This document shows, piece by piece, positions 33,768 through 42,410 of a stretch of 64,000 nt of DNA; the first letter of the stretch is position 1, and every line of letters starts with the position of its first letter. The stretch lies in assembly GCF_020736365.1 (NCBI RefSeq), contig NZ_CP085988.1, positions 1,122,001-1,186,000 on the forward strand, given 5' to 3'. Position numbers and translations under genes: made by a program. Below the pieces are notes generated by a model. It did no database searches. It saw only the letters and a list, made by a program, of their open reading frames with translations, and had not been told where the DNA came from. This stretch comes from Clostridium sp. M62/1. GTDB taxonomy: Bacteria > Bacillota > Clostridia > Lachnospirales > Lachnospiraceae.

Positions 33768-33986
33768 ATGAAGAAAAAATTTAAACTGACGGATCTGGAC
33801 TGTGCAAACTGTGCTGCAAAGATGGAAGCGGCTATCAAGAAAATCGAGGGGGTTTCCGATGCAAGCGTCAGCTTTCTGATGCAGAAAATGACCATTGAGG
33901 CAGATGAGGAACGCTTCGACGCGATTATGAAAGAGGTCGTAGAGGTGTGCAGGAAGGTGGAGCCGGACTGCATCATCAACATGTAG
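33768..33986 (+). CDS. Heavy-metal-associated (HMA) domain protein
   Basis: A 72-aa soluble ferredoxin-fold metal carrier: MKKKFKLTDLDCANCAAKMEAAI, with Cys-Ala-Asn-Cys in place of the usual CxxC loop start GMTC. It is equivalent to the N-terminal metal-binding domain of CadA/ZntA ATPases but encoded separately. The downstream ATPase lacks such a domain, so the pair together reconstitutes the usual protein. The start ATG 33768 follows GGAGGA; an ATG at 33753 is the alternative. It probably hands metal to the ATPase. Confidence 0.88.
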   Translation: MKKKFKLTDLDCANCAAKMEAAIKKIEGVSDASVSFLMQKMTIEADEERFDAIMKEVVEVCRKVEPDCIINM

Positions 33987-34099
33987 CAGAGGGCGTAAGG
34001 GGACTGAGCGGTCCCAGCCCCTCTTCAGGGCATTCCTGTGGGAGATAAAAAGGTTGAGCAGCTGCAGGGATACAGTATTTTGAGAAAGGCGGAGGCGTT

Positions 34100-35977
34100 A
34101 TGACAAAGAAGCATAAAGTGATGCTGGCAAGGATTATCGCAGCATTTATTATCTATATACCACTGTTTGCAGCCGCCCATATGGGTGTGACGGAGGGCAT
34201 GAGCCGGCTGGTTCAGTTTGCGGTGTTTCTCGTCCCGTATCTGGTGATTGGCTGGGATATTGTATACAAGGCTTTCCGGGGCATTGCAAACGGACAGGTG
34301 TTTGATGAAAACTTCCTGATGACACTGGCCACTTTCGGAGCCTTTGGAGTGGGAGAGTATTCAGAGGCGGTAGCTGTAATGCTGTTCTACCAGGTAGGCG
34401 AGCTTTTCCAGAGCTATGCGGTGAACCGTTCCAGACAGTCCATCACAGAGCTTATGGACATCTGCCCTGAGTATGCCAATATTGAGCGGGACGGAACGCT
34501 TGAACAGGTGGATCCGGATGAGGTGGAAGTAGGAGACATCATTGTGATCAAGGCAGGCGAGAGAATCCCGTTAGACGGCCGTGTGGTTTCCGGTGAATCC
34601 ATGGTAGACACCTCGGCTCTGACAGGAGAATCTGTTCCACGCAGAGTGAGCGAGGGCTCTGAGATCATAAGCGGCTGTGTCAACGGCAGCGGGCTTCTCC
34701 GCGTAGAGGTCACAAAGGAATTTGACGACTCCACAGTGGCCAGGATTCTGGAGCTGGTGGAAAATGCCAGCAGCAAAAAAGCCAAGGTGGAGAACTTCAT
34801 CACACGTTTTGCCAGATATTATACTCCTATAGTAGTGATCGCGGCCGTGCTTCTCGCAGTCGTGCCTCCTGTCCTCCTGGGAGAAGACTTTGGGGAATGG
34901 ATTCAGAGAGCCTGCATCTTCCTCGTTATCTCCTGTCCCTGTGCCCTTGTTATCTCTGTGCCTCTTGGCTTCTTCGGAGGAATCGGCGCTGCATCGAGAA
35001 ACGGAGTGCTTGTAAAGGGAAGCAATTATCTGGAAGCGCTGGCGCAGATGGATACGATTGTATTTGACAAGACGGGAACACTCACCAAGGGAGAGTTTAA
35101 GGTGACGGAGGTTCTCCCGGCGGGAATAGAGGAGAAGGAGCTGCTGAGGCTGGCAGCTCTGGCTGAATCCTATTCCACCCACCCGATCGCGGCATCGATC
35201 CGGGAGGCCTATGAGGCATCCAGCCAGGCGAAACTGGATACCTCTGCTCTCGGTCAGAGTGAGGAAATTTCCGGACACGGCATCAAGACAGAAATAGAAG
35301 GATCCACAGTCCTTGCGGGCAATGGAAAGCTGATGGAACAGATGGGAATTCCCTATGAAAGCTGTGACAGCATAGGAACAGTAGTCTATGTGGCCAGGGA
35401 CGGTGTATTTGCAGGAACCATCGTGATCTCTGACACTATCAAGGAACATTCCGCCCAGGCTGTGGCTGCTCTGAAGAAGGCAGGAGTCAGAAGGACAGTT
35501 ATGCTTACAGGAGACAGAAAAGCTGTAGGCGAGGCTGTGGCTGAAAAGCTGGGGCTCGACGAGGTCTGCACAGAGCTTCTTCCGGCCGATAAGGTGGAGA
35601 AGGTAGAGGAACTGCTGAAATCAGAGGGCGAGGGCAGGAAGCTGGCCTTTGTGGGAGATGGAATCAACGATGCTCCCGTTCTCACCAGGGCAGACATTGG
35701 AATTGCCATGGGCAGCATGGGTTCTGACGCAGCGATTGAGGCTGCCGACATTGTTCTGATGGACGATGACCCGGCCCGCATCGCGCTGACAGTTCGGATA
35801 GCAAGGAAGACCCTGGCGATTGTAAAGCAGAACATTGTGTTTGCTCTGGCAGTGAAGGCTCTGGTTCTGGCTCTGGGCGCCTTCGGAATGGCGAATATGT
35901 GGGAGGCAGTATTTGCCGATGTGGGAGTCTCGGTTATTGCCATATTAAATGCCATGAGGGCCCTTAAAATCAAGTAA
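34100..35977 (+). CDS. cadA: P1B-type heavy-metal (Cd/Zn/Pb) translocating ATPase
   Basis: A 625-aa P-type ATPase exporting soft divalent metals. Visible: the membrane Cys-Pro-Cys at about 278-280 in SCPCALVISVPLGFFGGIG, TGES phosphatase motif in SALTGESVPRR, phosphorylation site DKTGTLTKG near 323, SYSTHPIAASI near 360 with the P1B His-Pro pair, GDGINDAPVL, and a C-terminal VFADVGVSVIAILNAMRAL segment whose Asp in the last membrane helix marks the Zn/Cd/Pb (P1B-2) group. It has no N-terminal metal domain; the HMA gene 114 bp upstream supplies it. Regulated by the ArsR protein in the same operon. The exact metal is inferred from motifs. Confidence 0.92.
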   Translation: MTKKHKVMLARIIAAFIIYIPLFAAAHMGVTEGMSRLVQFAVFLVPYLVIGWDIVYKAFRGIANGQVFDENFLMTLATFGAFGVGEYSEAVAVMLFYQVGELFQSYAVNRSRQSITELMDICPEYANIERDGTLEQVDPDEVEVGDIIVIKAGERIPLDGRVVSGESMVDTSALTGESVPRRVSEGSEIISGCVNGSGLLRVEVTKEFDDSTVARILELVENASSKKAKVENFITRFARYYTPIVVIAAVLLAVVPPVLLGEDFGEWIQRACIFLVISCPCALVISVPLGFFGGIGAASRNGVLVKGSNYLEALAQMDTIVFDKTGTLTKGEFKVTEVLPAGIEEKELLRLAALAESYSTHPIAASIREAYEASSQAKLDTSALGQSEEISGHGIKTEIEGSTVLAGNGKLMEQMGIPYESCDSIGTVVYVARDGVFAGTIVISDTIKEHSAQAVAALKKAGVRRTVMLTGDRKAVGEAVAEKLGLDEVCTELLPADKVEKVEELLKSEGEGRKLAFVGDGINDAPVLTRADIGIAMGSMGSDAAIEAADIVLMDDDPARIALTVRIARKTLAIVKQNIVFALAVKALVLALGAFGMANMWEAVFADVGVSVIAILNAMRALKIK

Positions 35978-36012
35978 AAAGCAGAGCAGAAAATCTGCCT
36001 CTGAATAAGACT

Positions 36013-36077
36013 GCGCGGACAATGGACGGCAGGGTGTAAAGACACCTTTTCATCTGCCTTCCATTGTCCGCGCTTTT
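36013..36077 (+). terminator. Terminator of the metal operon
   Basis: A long hairpin with GCGCGGACAATGG and CCATTGTCCGCGC as perfect outer arms and GGCAG/CTGCC inside is followed by TTTT. Confidence 0.85.
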
Positions 36078-36183
36078 ATGGTAGACTGGACAGAGAGCAA
36101 AATGCCGGAAAACGGCAGGTTAAGGAAACGGCTGAAAAGAGATGATGCGAGCCGTTCGATCCTTCCCGGAGCGGATGAAAGCG

Positions 36184-36323
36184 GGGAAAAGCAGCTGGGA
36201 TAAAGCGGCCGGGATAAAATAGCCGGGACAAAGCAGCCAGGGCAAAGCGACCGGGACAAAGCGGCCGGGACAAAACAGCTGGGATAAAACAGCCGTGATA
36301 AACCAGACAGGATAAAACAGATA
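36184..36323 (+). repeat. Ten tandem 14-bp repeats
   Basis: Ten consecutive imperfect units, consensus GGATAAAGCAGCCG, occupy exactly 140 bp directly before the zinc-ribbon gene (ATG 36340). Each unit pairs a purine tract with a GC half. They lie between the metal-operon terminator and the gene and could be in its leader. In 35978-36339 I see only the terminator and this array. Confidence 0.9.
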
Positions 36324-36339
36324 TGGCAGGAGGACTGGG

Positions 36340-38127
36340 ATGAGGGACAGGGAACATACATCCTGCAGGGATGAAAAAGAAGAGACACAGAAAAAAACGG
36401 GCGGGGAGCTGAGCCAGCCGGACGGCAGAGGAGAAAAGGCGGATCAAGGAGAAGAGAATTTTTCTGCAGATTTTGTGATCTGGTGTACCAGCTGCGGAAG
36501 GCCTCTTCCGGAAGAATCTGTGTACTGTGAGTTCTGCGGAGAGAAAATAGAAAGGGAGCTAGAGGAGGAAACTAAGGACGCTGCAGATGAACCTGAAGGC
36601 AAAAAGACAGGAAAATTATTTCTGAATGCAGCTGGAAAAAAGAAACTGGCCGTTTTCCTGACTGCTGCCGCCTGCGGAGTAATTCTTCTCCTGATTGCCC
36701 CGGGAAAGGAGACAGAAGGGAGTCAAAGCTTTTCCGGATACATAAAGGATAACAGCCTGTTTGCCATCGACGGGGATGGAGCGGCAGAGGAGCTGACAGA
36801 CTACTATCTGTCAGACTGGAAGCGGAGGGAAGAGACGCGGCTTCCCTATGACAATTCCTGCGCTCCCGTTATCACGGCAGACGGGACACAGATTTGGTAT
36901 CCGGAAAAAATAGGGGACAGCTCCTTCACTCTGATGCATTATAATAAGAAGAAGCAGGAAAAGATAGACAGCGGTGTGGTATCCTTCCAGGCGGCGGGAA
37001 GCACAGCGGTATATGAAAAAAACAATACAGGTTTGTATGTCAGCCGCGGCGAAGGGAGAGATAAGCTGTCGGCAGGCGTGGCCTTCTACCAGCTCTCAGA
37101 GGATGGAAGCTCTGTTATCTGGGAGGAGGAAAATGCAGATGGAACAAGGGAGCTGTTTTACAGACAGCTGGACGGAGGAGACGCAGAGAATGTGTGCTTA
37201 GAGAGGGAAGATACCCTGCTTGACGTATCCGATGATTTAAGCTCCATCCTATACGAGAAGGATGGAGATGTGTGGCTGCTCCTCGGAGGAAAGGAGAAGA
37301 AACGGCTTGTGCAGAATACTTCACAGCTCTTTCTGCCGGAAGCAGAGAGCAAAACCCTGTTTTTCACCAGGGAGGAAGGCGAAGGAGAGAGCCTGTATTT
37401 TCTGGACGAAAATGGAGAGGAGAATCTGCTTGACCGGGAATTTTTGTTTCTGATTCACGGGGAGGATGGATTTCTCACCTACAAGGCCGTTTCGGACAGC
37501 GGGGAAGAAGTGAGAATTGCGACACAATATGGCAGTGCAGCTGTAGACTGCGGGCAGGAAACCCCGATTGCCGAAGAAAGAGGGTACGCCTGGTATACAG
37601 CAGAGCCGGAGCCGGGAGTGCCGCTGTCGCTGTGCCGGGTATCCCTTGAACCGGACAGCTTTGGGAGAACAGAGGAGATAGCGCAGGCAGTGGAGGCCTG
37701 GTGCGGCCTGCTGGGGGAAACGCCCCTTTATCTGAGGGATGGAAGCGAAGAAGCAGGAGATCTCTACCTGGGAGAAGAGAGAGCGGCCTATGATGTGAAG
37801 ATGGATTCTGTGACGCTGGACAGCGCGCAGACAAAGGCATACTGCATTGCCCAGTATGACGCTGAGGCTCGGAGCGGAGTTTTGCTGGAGGTGACAGAAG
37901 GGGGAACCAGGCAGATAGGAGAGGATGTTTCCGGATACGGGTATACGTCAGACGGACAGATTTTCTATTTTACTGATTACGAACCCCAGAGGGGGCGGGC
38001 TGCGCTGAACCTGTATGACAGAGAAAGCCAAAAAACAGAGCAGATAGATACGGATGTCTGGGCCTATTACGCAGAGTCGGCGGACGGCCGGGAGAGAGGA
38101 GCTGTGCGGCAGACGGAGATCCGCTAG
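36340..38127 (+). CDS. Zinc-ribbon membrane protein with large extracytoplasmic domain
   Basis: A 595-aa protein. Residues 1-45 are charged. A zinc ribbon follows, with Cys49-x2-Cys52 and Cys63-x2-Cys66 (CTSCGRPLPEESVYCEFCG). A single membrane segment lies at about 99-120 (KKLAVFLTAAACGVILLLI). The remaining ~470 residues are outside and made of short repeated beta units rich in Asp and Glu (SPVITADGTQIWYPE-like, LSEDGSSVIWEEE, SDDLSSILYEKDGDVWLL), suggesting a beta-propeller of TolB/PD40 type. The function is unknown; clostridial zinc-ribbon membrane proteins of this shape are usually unannotated. GGAGGACTGGGATG provides the ribosome site. It forms a pair with the zinc-ribbon gene 150 bp downstream. 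Confidence 0.75.
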   Translation: MRDREHTSCRDEKEETQKKTGGELSQPDGRGEKADQGEENFSADFVIWCTSCGRPLPEESVYCEFCGEKIERELEEETKDAADEPEGKKTGKLFLNAAGKKKLAVFLTAAACGVILLLIAPGKETEGSQSFSGYIKDNSLFAIDGDGAAEELTDYYLSDWKRREETRLPYDNSCAPVITADGTQIWYPEKIGDSSFTLMHYNKKKQEKIDSGVVSFQAAGSTAVYEKNNTGLYVSRGEGRDKLSAGVAFYQLSEDGSSVIWEEENADGTRELFYRQLDGGDAENVCLEREDTLLDVSDDLSSILYEKDGDVWLLLGGKEKKRLVQNTSQLFLPEAESKTLFFTREEGEGESLYFLDENGEENLLDREFLFLIHGEDGFLTYKAVSDSGEEVRIATQYGSAAVDCGQETPIAEERGYAWYTAEPEPGVPLSLCRVSLEPDSFGRTEEIAQAVEAWCGLLGETPLYLRDGSEEAGDLYLGEERAAYDVKMDSVTLDSAQTKAYCIAQYDAEARSGVLLEVTEGGTRQIGEDVSGYGYTSDGQIFYFTDYEPQRGRAALNLYDRESQKTEQIDTDVWAYYAESADGRERGAVRQTEIR

Positions 38128-38276
38128 GACATCCGGCAGAAAAACAGCAAGGCAGCTAATAAAGGTGATAAAACACATTCTGCCGTCAGGCAGAGGACAG
38201 AGGAAAAACTGAAAGACACTGAAAAAAAGCGGAAAAGACAGGAAAAGATACGGGAAAGAGGGAAGAAGGGATACCA

Positions 38277-39137
38277 ATGGCAGAGGATACGATCAAGAGA
38301 GTGAAACTGGAACTTGGAAAAAAGGCGGCGGCAGTGAACCGGAAGGCAGCTCTCATCCTGGAGCTCAGCCGCCTGCGCCTGGAAGCCGGAAATCTGAGGG
38401 GAGAGATCGCCCAGACAGAGAGAGAAAAGGAAGCGCTGGTTGCCCAGGCTGCCATGGAGGCCTATGAGAAGTGGAAGAAAGGAGAGGAATTTCTGGAGGA
38501 GCTTGAGGAAGCTTTTTCCCAGGCCAGGGAGCTGGAAGAGGAAAATCAGGAGAGGGAGAAGGACATTGTCTGTCTGGAAAAGACATCCAGAGAACTGCGT
38601 GCTCTGAAGAATAATGAGGAGCTTTGCGGGGAAGAGGAACCGGAAAAAGAGACAGAAAAGGAGCCGGAACAGGAGTCAAAAAAAGAGCCGGAACAGGAGT
38701 CAGAAAAAGAGCCGGAACAGAAGTCAGAAAAGGAACCGGAAAAAGAAGCAGGGACAAAAAAAGAGTCAGAGGAGGAAGAGGGAAAAAAGGCAGAGAAAAA
38801 ACAAACGGAGAAACAGGAAGCCCGCTTTTTCTGTCCCCGGTGCGGGGCAGTCTATGCAAAAAAAGTAAATTTCTGCCGCAGGTGCGGTACCCCCATATCC
38901 TACGAAGACTGCCGGGACAGCCAGGGGCCGGACATCCAGGCTTCGGGCAGTCAGAATCGGGACAGTCAGGGGCCGGATATCCAGGCTTCGGGCAGTCAGA
39001 ACCAGGGCAGCCAGGCATCAGGCAGTCAGGAACCGGGCAGCCAGGCATCAGGCAGTCAGAATCCGGGGCAGCCCGGCGCGGAGCAGTCAGAACCAGAAAA
39101 GCCCGGCGCAGAGCCATCCGGATTAGCCGGTGTTTAA
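38277..39137 (+). CDS. Coiled-coil, low-complexity protein with zinc ribbon
   Basis: A 286-aa soluble protein. Residues 1-115 form a coiled coil (heptads in AALILELSRLRLEAGNLRGEI and onward). Residues ~118-180 are a low-complexity repeat (units of EPEQESEK). A zinc ribbon follows (FFCPRCGAVYAKKVNFCRRCG, two Cys-x2-Cys pairs near 184-202). The C-terminal tail is a run of near-identical units of the type SQGPDIQASGSQN and SQASGSQ. I do not recognise a named family beyond the zinc ribbon. Codon use in the tail is also repetitive at DNA level, so repeat number may vary between strains. It follows the membrane zinc-ribbon gene and may act with it. Confidence 0.7.
   Translation: MAEDTIKRVKLELGKKAAAVNRKAALILELSRLRLEAGNLRGEIAQTEREKEALVAQAAMEAYEKWKKGEEFLEELEEAFSQARELEEENQEREKDIVCLEKTSRELRALKNNEELCGEEEPEKETEKEPEQESKKEPEQESEKEPEQKSEKEPEKEAGTKKESEEEEGKKAEKKQTEKQEARFFCPRCGAVYAKKVNFCRRCGTPISYEDCRDSQGPDIQASGSQNRDSQGPDIQASGSQNQGSQASGSQEPGSQASGSQNPGQPGAEQSEPEKPGAEPSGLAGV
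38905..39075 (+). repeat. Tandem repeats within the zinc-ribbon gene 3' end
   Basis: A ~48-bp unit (GGACAGCCAGGGGCCGGAC start) occurs twice, then a ~33-bp unit (GGGCAGCCAGGCATCAGGC start) twice, encoding the Ser-Gln-Gly tail repeats. Confidence 0.75.
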
Positions 39138-39162
39138 AAGAAAGCAGATGAACAGTAAGGAA

Positions 39163-39268
39163 AAGGAGCAGAAGCCTCCCCCTGAGACGACCTGCCGAAA
39201 GTCAGATTCCAGACCGAAATCTGACCTGCGGAAGGCCGCTCAGGAAGCGGCTCTGCTCCTTTATTTGT
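39163..39268. terminator. Large hairpin between convergent genes
   Basis: AAGGAGCAGA (39163-39172) and TCTGCTCCTT (39252-39261) are perfect arms that enclose a second hairpin (GTCAGATT.../AAATCTGAC). A T-rich tail follows on the plus strand. It could serve both convergent genes. Confidence 0.55.
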
Positions 39269-39311
39269 GGCTGTTTTGGTATAACATAAAAGCCAGATAA
39301 AAACAGAAGGC

Positions 39312-40655
39312 TTAACGCTTATTGCTCTTCTTCCAGATGTGCATCTTCTCAGCCTCGGCGATGAGCTGATCCCGGAAGTCAGGGTGAGCTACGGAGATAA
39401 TGGCCTCACACTTCTGCCAGGTGGTAAGTCCCTTTAAATTGACCTTTCCAAACTCTGTTACCAGATAGTGGATGTTGGCTCTCGTGTCAGTGACGATGGA
39501 GCCCGGATTTAAGGTCGGCACAATTCTGGACTGAAGGCTGCCGTCCTTGCCCTTGAAGGTGGAGGAGCAGCAGATGAAGCTCTTTCCGCCCTTGGAGAGG
39601 TAAGCTCCCAGCACGAAGTCCAGCTGGCCGCCGGCTCCGCTGATGTGCTTGATTCCTGCAGACTCTGCATTTACCTGTCCGAACAGATCCACGTCAACTG
39701 CATTGTTGATGGACATGAAGTTGTCCAGGGCGGAGATGGAGCGGATGTCGTTTGTGTAGTCCACAGGAGCGCTCATACACTCCGGATTGTTGTGCAGGTA
39801 GTCGTAGAGCTTCTTTGTTCCGGCTCCGAAGGCATATACCTGGCGTCCCTTGTCAATAGCCTTGTGGGCGCCTGTGATCTTTCCGGCCTTTGCAATATCT
39901 ACGAACGCGTCCACGTACATCTCCGTGTGAACGCCCAGATCCTTTAAGTCGGACTTGGCAATCAGGGAGCCTACTGCATTCGGCATTCCTCCGATTCCCA
40001 GCTGTAAGCATGCTCCGTCAGGAATTTCCTCCACAATGAGCTTTGCAACAGCCTCGTCCACCTCGGAGGCAGCTGCGCCGCCGCCCATCTCTCCGATGGC
40101 AGGGTTGTCCCCCTCGATGATCATGTCTACATCAGAGATATGTACGCAGTTCTCGAAGCCGCCCAGGCAGACCGGCATGTTTTCATTCACTTCCACAATC
40201 ACAACCTTGGCTTTCTCACAAACGGCGGCCATGTGGGAGGCGTTGGGGCCGAAATTAAAGAAGCCGTGCTCATCCATGGGAGCAACCTGGAATACAGCTA
40301 CATCGAGAGGAGTGGAGGACTCTCTGTAGTATCTTGGAAGCTCAGAGTAACGGATAGGAGCATAGTAGGCAAAGCCCTGGGCAATGGCCTTTCGCTCGAT
40401 TCCGCTCATATGCCAGGAGTTCCATGTAAAGTGCTCTGCCGGATTCTCAATCTTGAAAACCTCCGGCACCCACATGAGGATACCGCCGCGTAAGTTTACA
40501 TCGTGAAGCTCCGGCATTCTCTTGGCGAGAGCTGCGTCGAAGGCAACCGTCGTACCGGTAGTCCAGCCATAGTCCACCCAGTCCCCGGATTTAACGACAG
40601 CGGCGGCCTGGTCTGCGGACACAAGTTTCTGATCATACATGTTCTTATAATCCAT
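39312..40655 (-). CDS. but: Butyryl-CoA:acetate CoA-transferase-like enzyme
   Basis: A 447-aa family I CoA-transferase of the 4-hydroxybutyrate/butyryl-CoA:acetate group, which moves CoA from butyryl-CoA to acetate and releases butyrate. Seen: [17 protein letters not shown] near 24-40, [16 protein letters not shown], a [10 protein letters not shown] turn near 220-229 and [13 protein letters not shown] near 241-253, whose Glu (about 245) corresponds to the catalytic Glu of this family; [12 protein letters not shown] near 340 is the CoA-binding Gly loop. The start ATG 40655 has AGGTGA 6 nt upstream; GTG 40664 is an alternative. It is divergent from the butyrate operon and shares its intergenic control region. 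A propionate or 4-hydroxybutyrate specificity cannot be excluded. Confidence 0.85.
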   Translation of the reverse strand: MDYKNMYDQKLVSADQAAAVVKSGDWVDYGWTTGTTVAFDAALAKRMPELHDVNLRGGILMWVPEVFKIENPAEHFTWNSWHMSGIERKAIAQGFAYYAPIRYSELPRYYRESSTPLDVAVFQVAPMDEHGFFNFGPNASHMAAVCEKAKVVIVEVNENMPVCLGGFENCVHISDVDMIIEGDNPAIGEMGGGAAASEVDEAVAKLIVEEIPDGACLQLGIGGMPNAVGSLIAKSDLKDLGVHTEMYVDAFVDIAKAGKITGAHKAIDKGRQVYAFGAGTKKLYDYLHNNPECMSAPVDYTNDIRSISALDNFMSINNAVDVDLFGQVNAESAGIKHISGAGGQLDFVLGAYLSKGGKSFICCSSTFKGKDGSLQSRIVPTLNPGSIVTDTRANIHYLVTEFGKVNLKGLTTWQKCEAIISVAHPDFRDQLIAEAEKMHIWKKSNKR

Positions 40656-40699
40656 ATTGTTCACCTGTTCCTTTTATTTTTATATTTAGTTTTGTTAAT

Positions 40700-40728
40700 A
40701 GTTTATCATTACCCGCTGGCAAGGTCAA
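40700..40728 (-). promoter_or_regulatory. Promoter of the CoA-transferase gene
   Basis: On the minus strand TTGACC (40728-40723), 17-nt spacer, TAAACT (40705-40700), about 45 bp before the ATG. Confidence 0.72.
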
Positions 40729-40772
40729 TAAGATTACTTATGAAATGCAGGTAAAATAAGTTAATAAATTAT

Positions 40773-40796
40773 AAATTGATAATTATTTATCAATTT
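40773..40796. promoter_or_regulatory. Rex-like operator palindrome
   Basis: AAATTGATAA (40773-40782) and TTATCAATTT (40787-40796) form a perfect 10-bp dyad with a 4-bp AT centre. The core TTGATAA-N4-TTATCAA has the geometry of clostridial Rex sites (TTGTTAA-N4-TTAACAA), with an A for the first inner T. It sits 4 bp upstream of the thl -35 box. Rex senses NADH/NAD and commonly represses butyrate operons, so the site is plausible; binding is inferred. Confidence 0.6.
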
Positions 40797-40800
40797 TTCA

Positions 40801-40829
40801 TTGACAGTTTTGCCAAGCGGTGGTACTAT
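40801..40829 (+). promoter_or_regulatory. Promoter of the butyrate operon
   Basis: TTGACA (40801-40806), 17-nt spacer, TACTAT (40824-40829), about 65 bp before thl. Confidence 0.88.
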
Positions 40830-40895
40830 AGAATTACTATCATTTATGCAAATATCTTATCTTACAGGCTAATCATGACAAGGAGGAAACAGATT

Positions 40896-42080
40896 ATGTC
40901 AAAGAAAGTCGTAATAGCAGGTGCATGCCGTACTGCCATTGGCTCTATGGGCGGACAGTTAAGCACAGTTCCGGCGGCAGAGATGGGCGCAGTTGTTATT
41001 AAGGAAGCTCTCAAGAGAGCAGGAGTTGCTCCGGAGCAGGTTGATCACGTTTACATGGGCTGTGTAATCCAGGCCGGCCTTGGACAGAACGTGGCACGCC
41101 AGGCATCCATCAAGGCAGGACTTCCGATCGAGGTTCCGGCAGTTACGCTGAATGTTGTTTGCGGCTCCGGTCTTCAGTGCGTAAATGCAGCTGCTGAGAT
41201 GATTATCGCAGGCGACGCTGACATTGTTGTAGCAGGCGGAACAGAGAATATGTCCGCTGCTCCATATGCCCTCAAGAATGCGCGTTACGGATACCGCATG
41301 GGCAACGCTCCGATGATTGATACCATGGTAAATGACGCTCTCTGGGATGCTTTCAACAACTACCACATGGGAATCACAGCAGAGAACATCTGCGACGAGT
41401 GGGGCATCACAAGAGAAGAGCTGGATGAGTTCTCCGTTGCAAGCCAGGCAAAGGCATGCGCAGCGAGAGAGTCCGGAAGATTCAAAGACGAGATCGTGCC
41501 GATCGAGGTTAAGAAGAAAAAAGAAACCGTTATCGTTGACACAGACGAGGGTCCGCGTCCAGGCACAACCATGGAAGGCCTTGCAAAGCTGCGCCCGGCA
41601 TTTAAGCCAGACGGCGGCCGCGTGACAGCAGGAAATGCATCCTCCATCAACGACGGTGCGGCAGCAGTTGTCGTTATGAGCGAGGAGAAGGCAAAAGAGC
41701 TCGGCATTAAGCCGATGGCTACATGGGTTGCAGGAGCCCTTGGCGGTGTAGACCCGCGCATCATGGGTATCGGCCCGGTAGCTGCCACAAAGAAGGTTCT
41801 GGCAAAGACAGGCCTTACAGTAAACGACTTTGATTTAATCGAGGCCAACGAGGCATTCGCTGCACAGTCTATCGCAGTAGCCCGTGAGCTTGGTTTCAAC
41901 AAAGAGAACCTGAACGTAAACGGCGGAGCCATCGCTCTCGGCCATCCGGTAGGAGCTTCCGGCTGCCGTATCCTGGTTACACTGCTCCACGAGATGCAGA
42001 AACGCGATGCAAAGAAGGGACTTGCAACCCTGTGCATCGGCGGCGGAATGGGCTGCGCAACCATCGTCGAGAGAGAATAA
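40896..42080 (+). CDS. thl: Acetyl-CoA acetyltransferase (thiolase)
   Basis: Condenses two acetyl-CoA to acetoacetyl-CoA, the entry to butyrate synthesis. The 394-aa protein has the nucleophilic Cys89 in [29 protein letters not shown] (catalytic His) and the second catalytic Cys near 380 in [10 protein letters not shown]. Length and motifs match biosynthetic thiolases. The start ATG 40896 follows AAGGAGG. Codon use is strongly biased (GCA, ACA, CTT-poor, TTA/CTG mix), as for a highly expressed gene. First gene of thl-crt-hbd-bcd-etfB-etfA; a 240-bp tandem repeat separates it from crt. Confidence 0.97.
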   Translation: MSKKVVIAGACRTAIGSMGGQLSTVPAAEMGAVVIKEALKRAGVAPEQVDHVYMGCVIQAGLGQNVARQASIKAGLPIEVPAVTLNVVCGSGLQCVNAAAEMIIAGDADIVVAGGTENMSAAPYALKNARYGYRMGNAPMIDTMVNDALWDAFNNYHMGITAENICDEWGITREELDEFSVASQAKACAARESGRFKDEIVPIEVKKKKETVIVDTDEGPRPGTTMEGLAKLRPAFKPDGGRVTAGNASSINDGAAAVVVMSEEKAKELGIKPMATWVAGALGGVDPRIMGIGPVAATKKVLAKTGLTVNDFDLIEANEAFAAQSIAVARELGFNKENLNVNGGAIALGHPVGASGCRILVTLLHEMQKRDAKKGLATLCIGGGMGCATIVERE

Positions 42081-42315
42081 AAAACAGCTGAGCACATAGT
42101 GCGAAGCTGTTTGCTACCCGAACGAAGCGAAGCGGAGTTTGGGTTTCCCGTCCGTTTTTATGAAACGAGGAACGAGTGGAATAAAAAACAGCTGAGCACA
42201 TAGTGCGAAGCTGTTTGCTACCCGAACGAAGCGAAGCGGAGTTTGGGTTTCCCGTCCGTTTTTATGAAACGAGGAACGAGTGAAATAAAAAACAGCTGAG
42301 CACATAGTGCGAAGC
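42076..42315 (+). repeat. 104-bp tandem repeat between thl and crt
   Basis: Copy 1 covers 42076-42179, copy 2 42180-42283 (one base difference near the junction), and a truncated copy 3 42284-42315. Copy 1 starts within the thl stop codon. Each full unit holds a hairpin: AAACAGCT and AGCTGTTT enclose GCAC-ATA-GTGC with a symmetric GA/GA internal loop. A second hairpin follows (ACCCGAAC with GTTTGGGT). No T-run follows the hairpins. The remaining 95 bp before crt hold only the ribosome site. Confidence 0.92.
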
Positions 42316-42410
42316 ATAAAATTAAATAAAGCAGCAGTCAGCGGCCGGCAGATGCACAGGGCAGCGCCTTTTGCTCTCCGGCTGCAAAAAAGCCTAAGGA
42401 GATGAACGGC

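Noticed and set aside
36184..36323. Possible CRISPR array
   Set aside because: Units are contiguous 14-mers without spacers and no cas gene is present.
42114..42317. Short minus-strand frames repeating FHKNGRETQTPLRF
   Set aside because: They are translations of the 104-bp tandem repeat in a non-coding gap, identical by repetition and not by selection.
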